From the NCBI GenBank assembly GCA_014379795.1, contig JACMLC010000305.1, positions 1 to 6,851 on the forward strand: 6,851 nt of DNA. The letters run 5' to 3'. The position numbers were made by a program, and so were the translations under genes. Below, in pieces: positions 6,488-6,851 of this stretch. The stretch comes from Pyrinomonadaceae bacterium. GTDB taxonomy: Bacteria; Acidobacteriota; Blastocatellia; Pyrinomonadales; Pyrinomonadaceae. Below the pieces are notes generated by a model. It searched no databases. It was not told the origin of the DNA and saw nothing but the letters and a program-made list of their open reading frames with translations. Position 1 is the stretch's first letter; each line of letters opens with the position of its first letter.

Positions 6488-6586
6488 CTCTTTGCGGTCT
6501 TTGCGTCTTAACTCTTTGCGGTCTTTGCGTTAAAAAAGCTCTTAACCGCAAAGTGCGCAAAGAAGGGACGCGCAAAGAACACAAAG
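6488..6586. repeat. Palindromic repeat cluster of TCTTTGCGG/T nonamers and their complement
   Basis: A perfect 19 bp direct repeat, CTCTTTGCGGTCTTTGCGT, occurs at 6488-6506 and 6512-6530. Each copy is two nonamers TCTTTGCGK. To the right the complement appears as CGCAAAG units at 6547-6553, 6556-6562 and 6571-6577, with a divergent ACAAAG at 6581-6586. CTTTGCG-TTAA (6523-6533) can pair with TTAA-C-CGCAAAG (6542-6553) as a hairpin with one bulged base. It fills most of the space between the GNAT-like gene and metG. No U-tract follows, so its role as a terminator is unproven. Confidence 0.8.
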
Positions 6587-6647
6587 CGAAGAAGCAGCGC
6601 ATTTATTTTAACCATTGATTCGCAACATCAGCCACCATTTTCAAATA

Positions 6648-6851
6648 ATGAAAACTTTCTACGTTACAACACCGATTTATTACGCCAACACTTTGCCGCA
6701 TTTGGGACATTTGTACTCGACGATTGTGGCGGACTGCCTGCGGCGTTACAAGCGGCAGCGCGGGTACGAGACCTTTTTTCTGACGGGGACGGATGAGCAC
6801 GGCATCAACATCGAGCGCGCAGCCGAACGTAAAGGCGTCACGCCGCGCGAG
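6648..6851 (+). CDS. metG: Methionyl-tRNA synthetase, N-terminal 68 residues only (runs off right edge)
   Basis: Class I aminoacyl-tRNA synthetase that charges tRNA-Met, including the initiator, in the cytoplasm. The visible part starts MKTFYVTTPIYYANTLPHLGH, with the HIGH-type signature HLGH at residues 18-21, then YSTIVADCLRRYKR (23-36) and FFLTGTDEHG (43-52), the characteristic MetRS segment. The frame stays open to the last base. The ATG at 6648 is chosen because the protein begins exactly where the family does. The preceding bases are AT-rich with no Shine-Dalgarno, which suggests weakly structured or leaderless-like initiation. A 192 bp gap with a repeat separates it from the preceding gene, so it probably has its own promoter, which I could not identify. 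Confidence 0.95.
   Translation, partial: MKTFYVTTPIYYANTLPHLGHLYSTIVADCLRRYKRQRGYETFFLTGTDEHGINIERAAERKGVTPRE

Noticed and set aside
6488..6586. CRISPR array
   Set aside because: The two 19 bp direct copies are separated by only 5 bp, are internally tandem, and face inverted copies. There are no spacer-sized unique segments.
6603..6800. 65-codon minus-strand open frame at the right edge
   Set aside because: It is antisense to the metG start, which carries clear MetRS motifs on the plus strand.

Overview
The window is a compact bacterial chromosomal segment made mostly of housekeeping genes. Coding DNA is moderately GC-rich and some starts lack a strong Shine-Dalgarno. The gene set is a DAHP synthase with an N-terminal regulatory domain, a long (688 aa) ArgS, a sirtuin overlapping larC, folE and metG. 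Together with short-period palindromic repeats in the intergenic spaces, this fits an environmental bacterium. Acidobacteriota (Blastocatellia-like) is my best guess, but it is an inference from style, not a demonstrated assignment.

Layout. The left half reads on the minus strand: a GTG-started argS (2889 to 823), then, 128 bp further on, the 5' two-thirds of a DAHP synthase gene that runs off the left edge (694 to 1). The right half reads on the plus strand: a sirtuin (3157-3906), larC (3903-5087, ATGA overlap), folE (5107-5691, 19 bp gap), an unrecognised GNAT-like protein (5727-6455), and the first 68 codons of metG (from 6648, running off the right edge). The divergent space 2890-3156 holds the argS leader, a large palindromic repeat and a candidate sirtuin promoter.

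Function. DAHP synthase opens aromatic amino-acid synthesis. ArgS and MetG charge tRNAs. FolE makes dihydroneopterin triphosphate for folate or other pterin/deazapurine pathways. LarC inserts nickel into the nickel-pincer nucleotide cofactor. The sirtuin is an NAD+-dependent deacylase with a Zn ribbon. The tight sirtuin-larC-folE spacing indicates one transcript. The functional logic is not obvious beyond shared nucleotide and NAD chemistry.

The least ordinary features are three intergenic palindromes. Each is built of short tandem units with a different period: 7 bp at 709-774, 8 bp at 2932-3026 and 9 bp at 6488-6586. Other points of note are a sirtuin whose acyl-selectivity Tyr position appears to be Phe, and an uninterrupted single-frame larC carrying an eight-A run. 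I found no CRISPR array, transposase, phage gene, tRNA or rRNA, and nothing that looks like a new defence or biosynthetic system.
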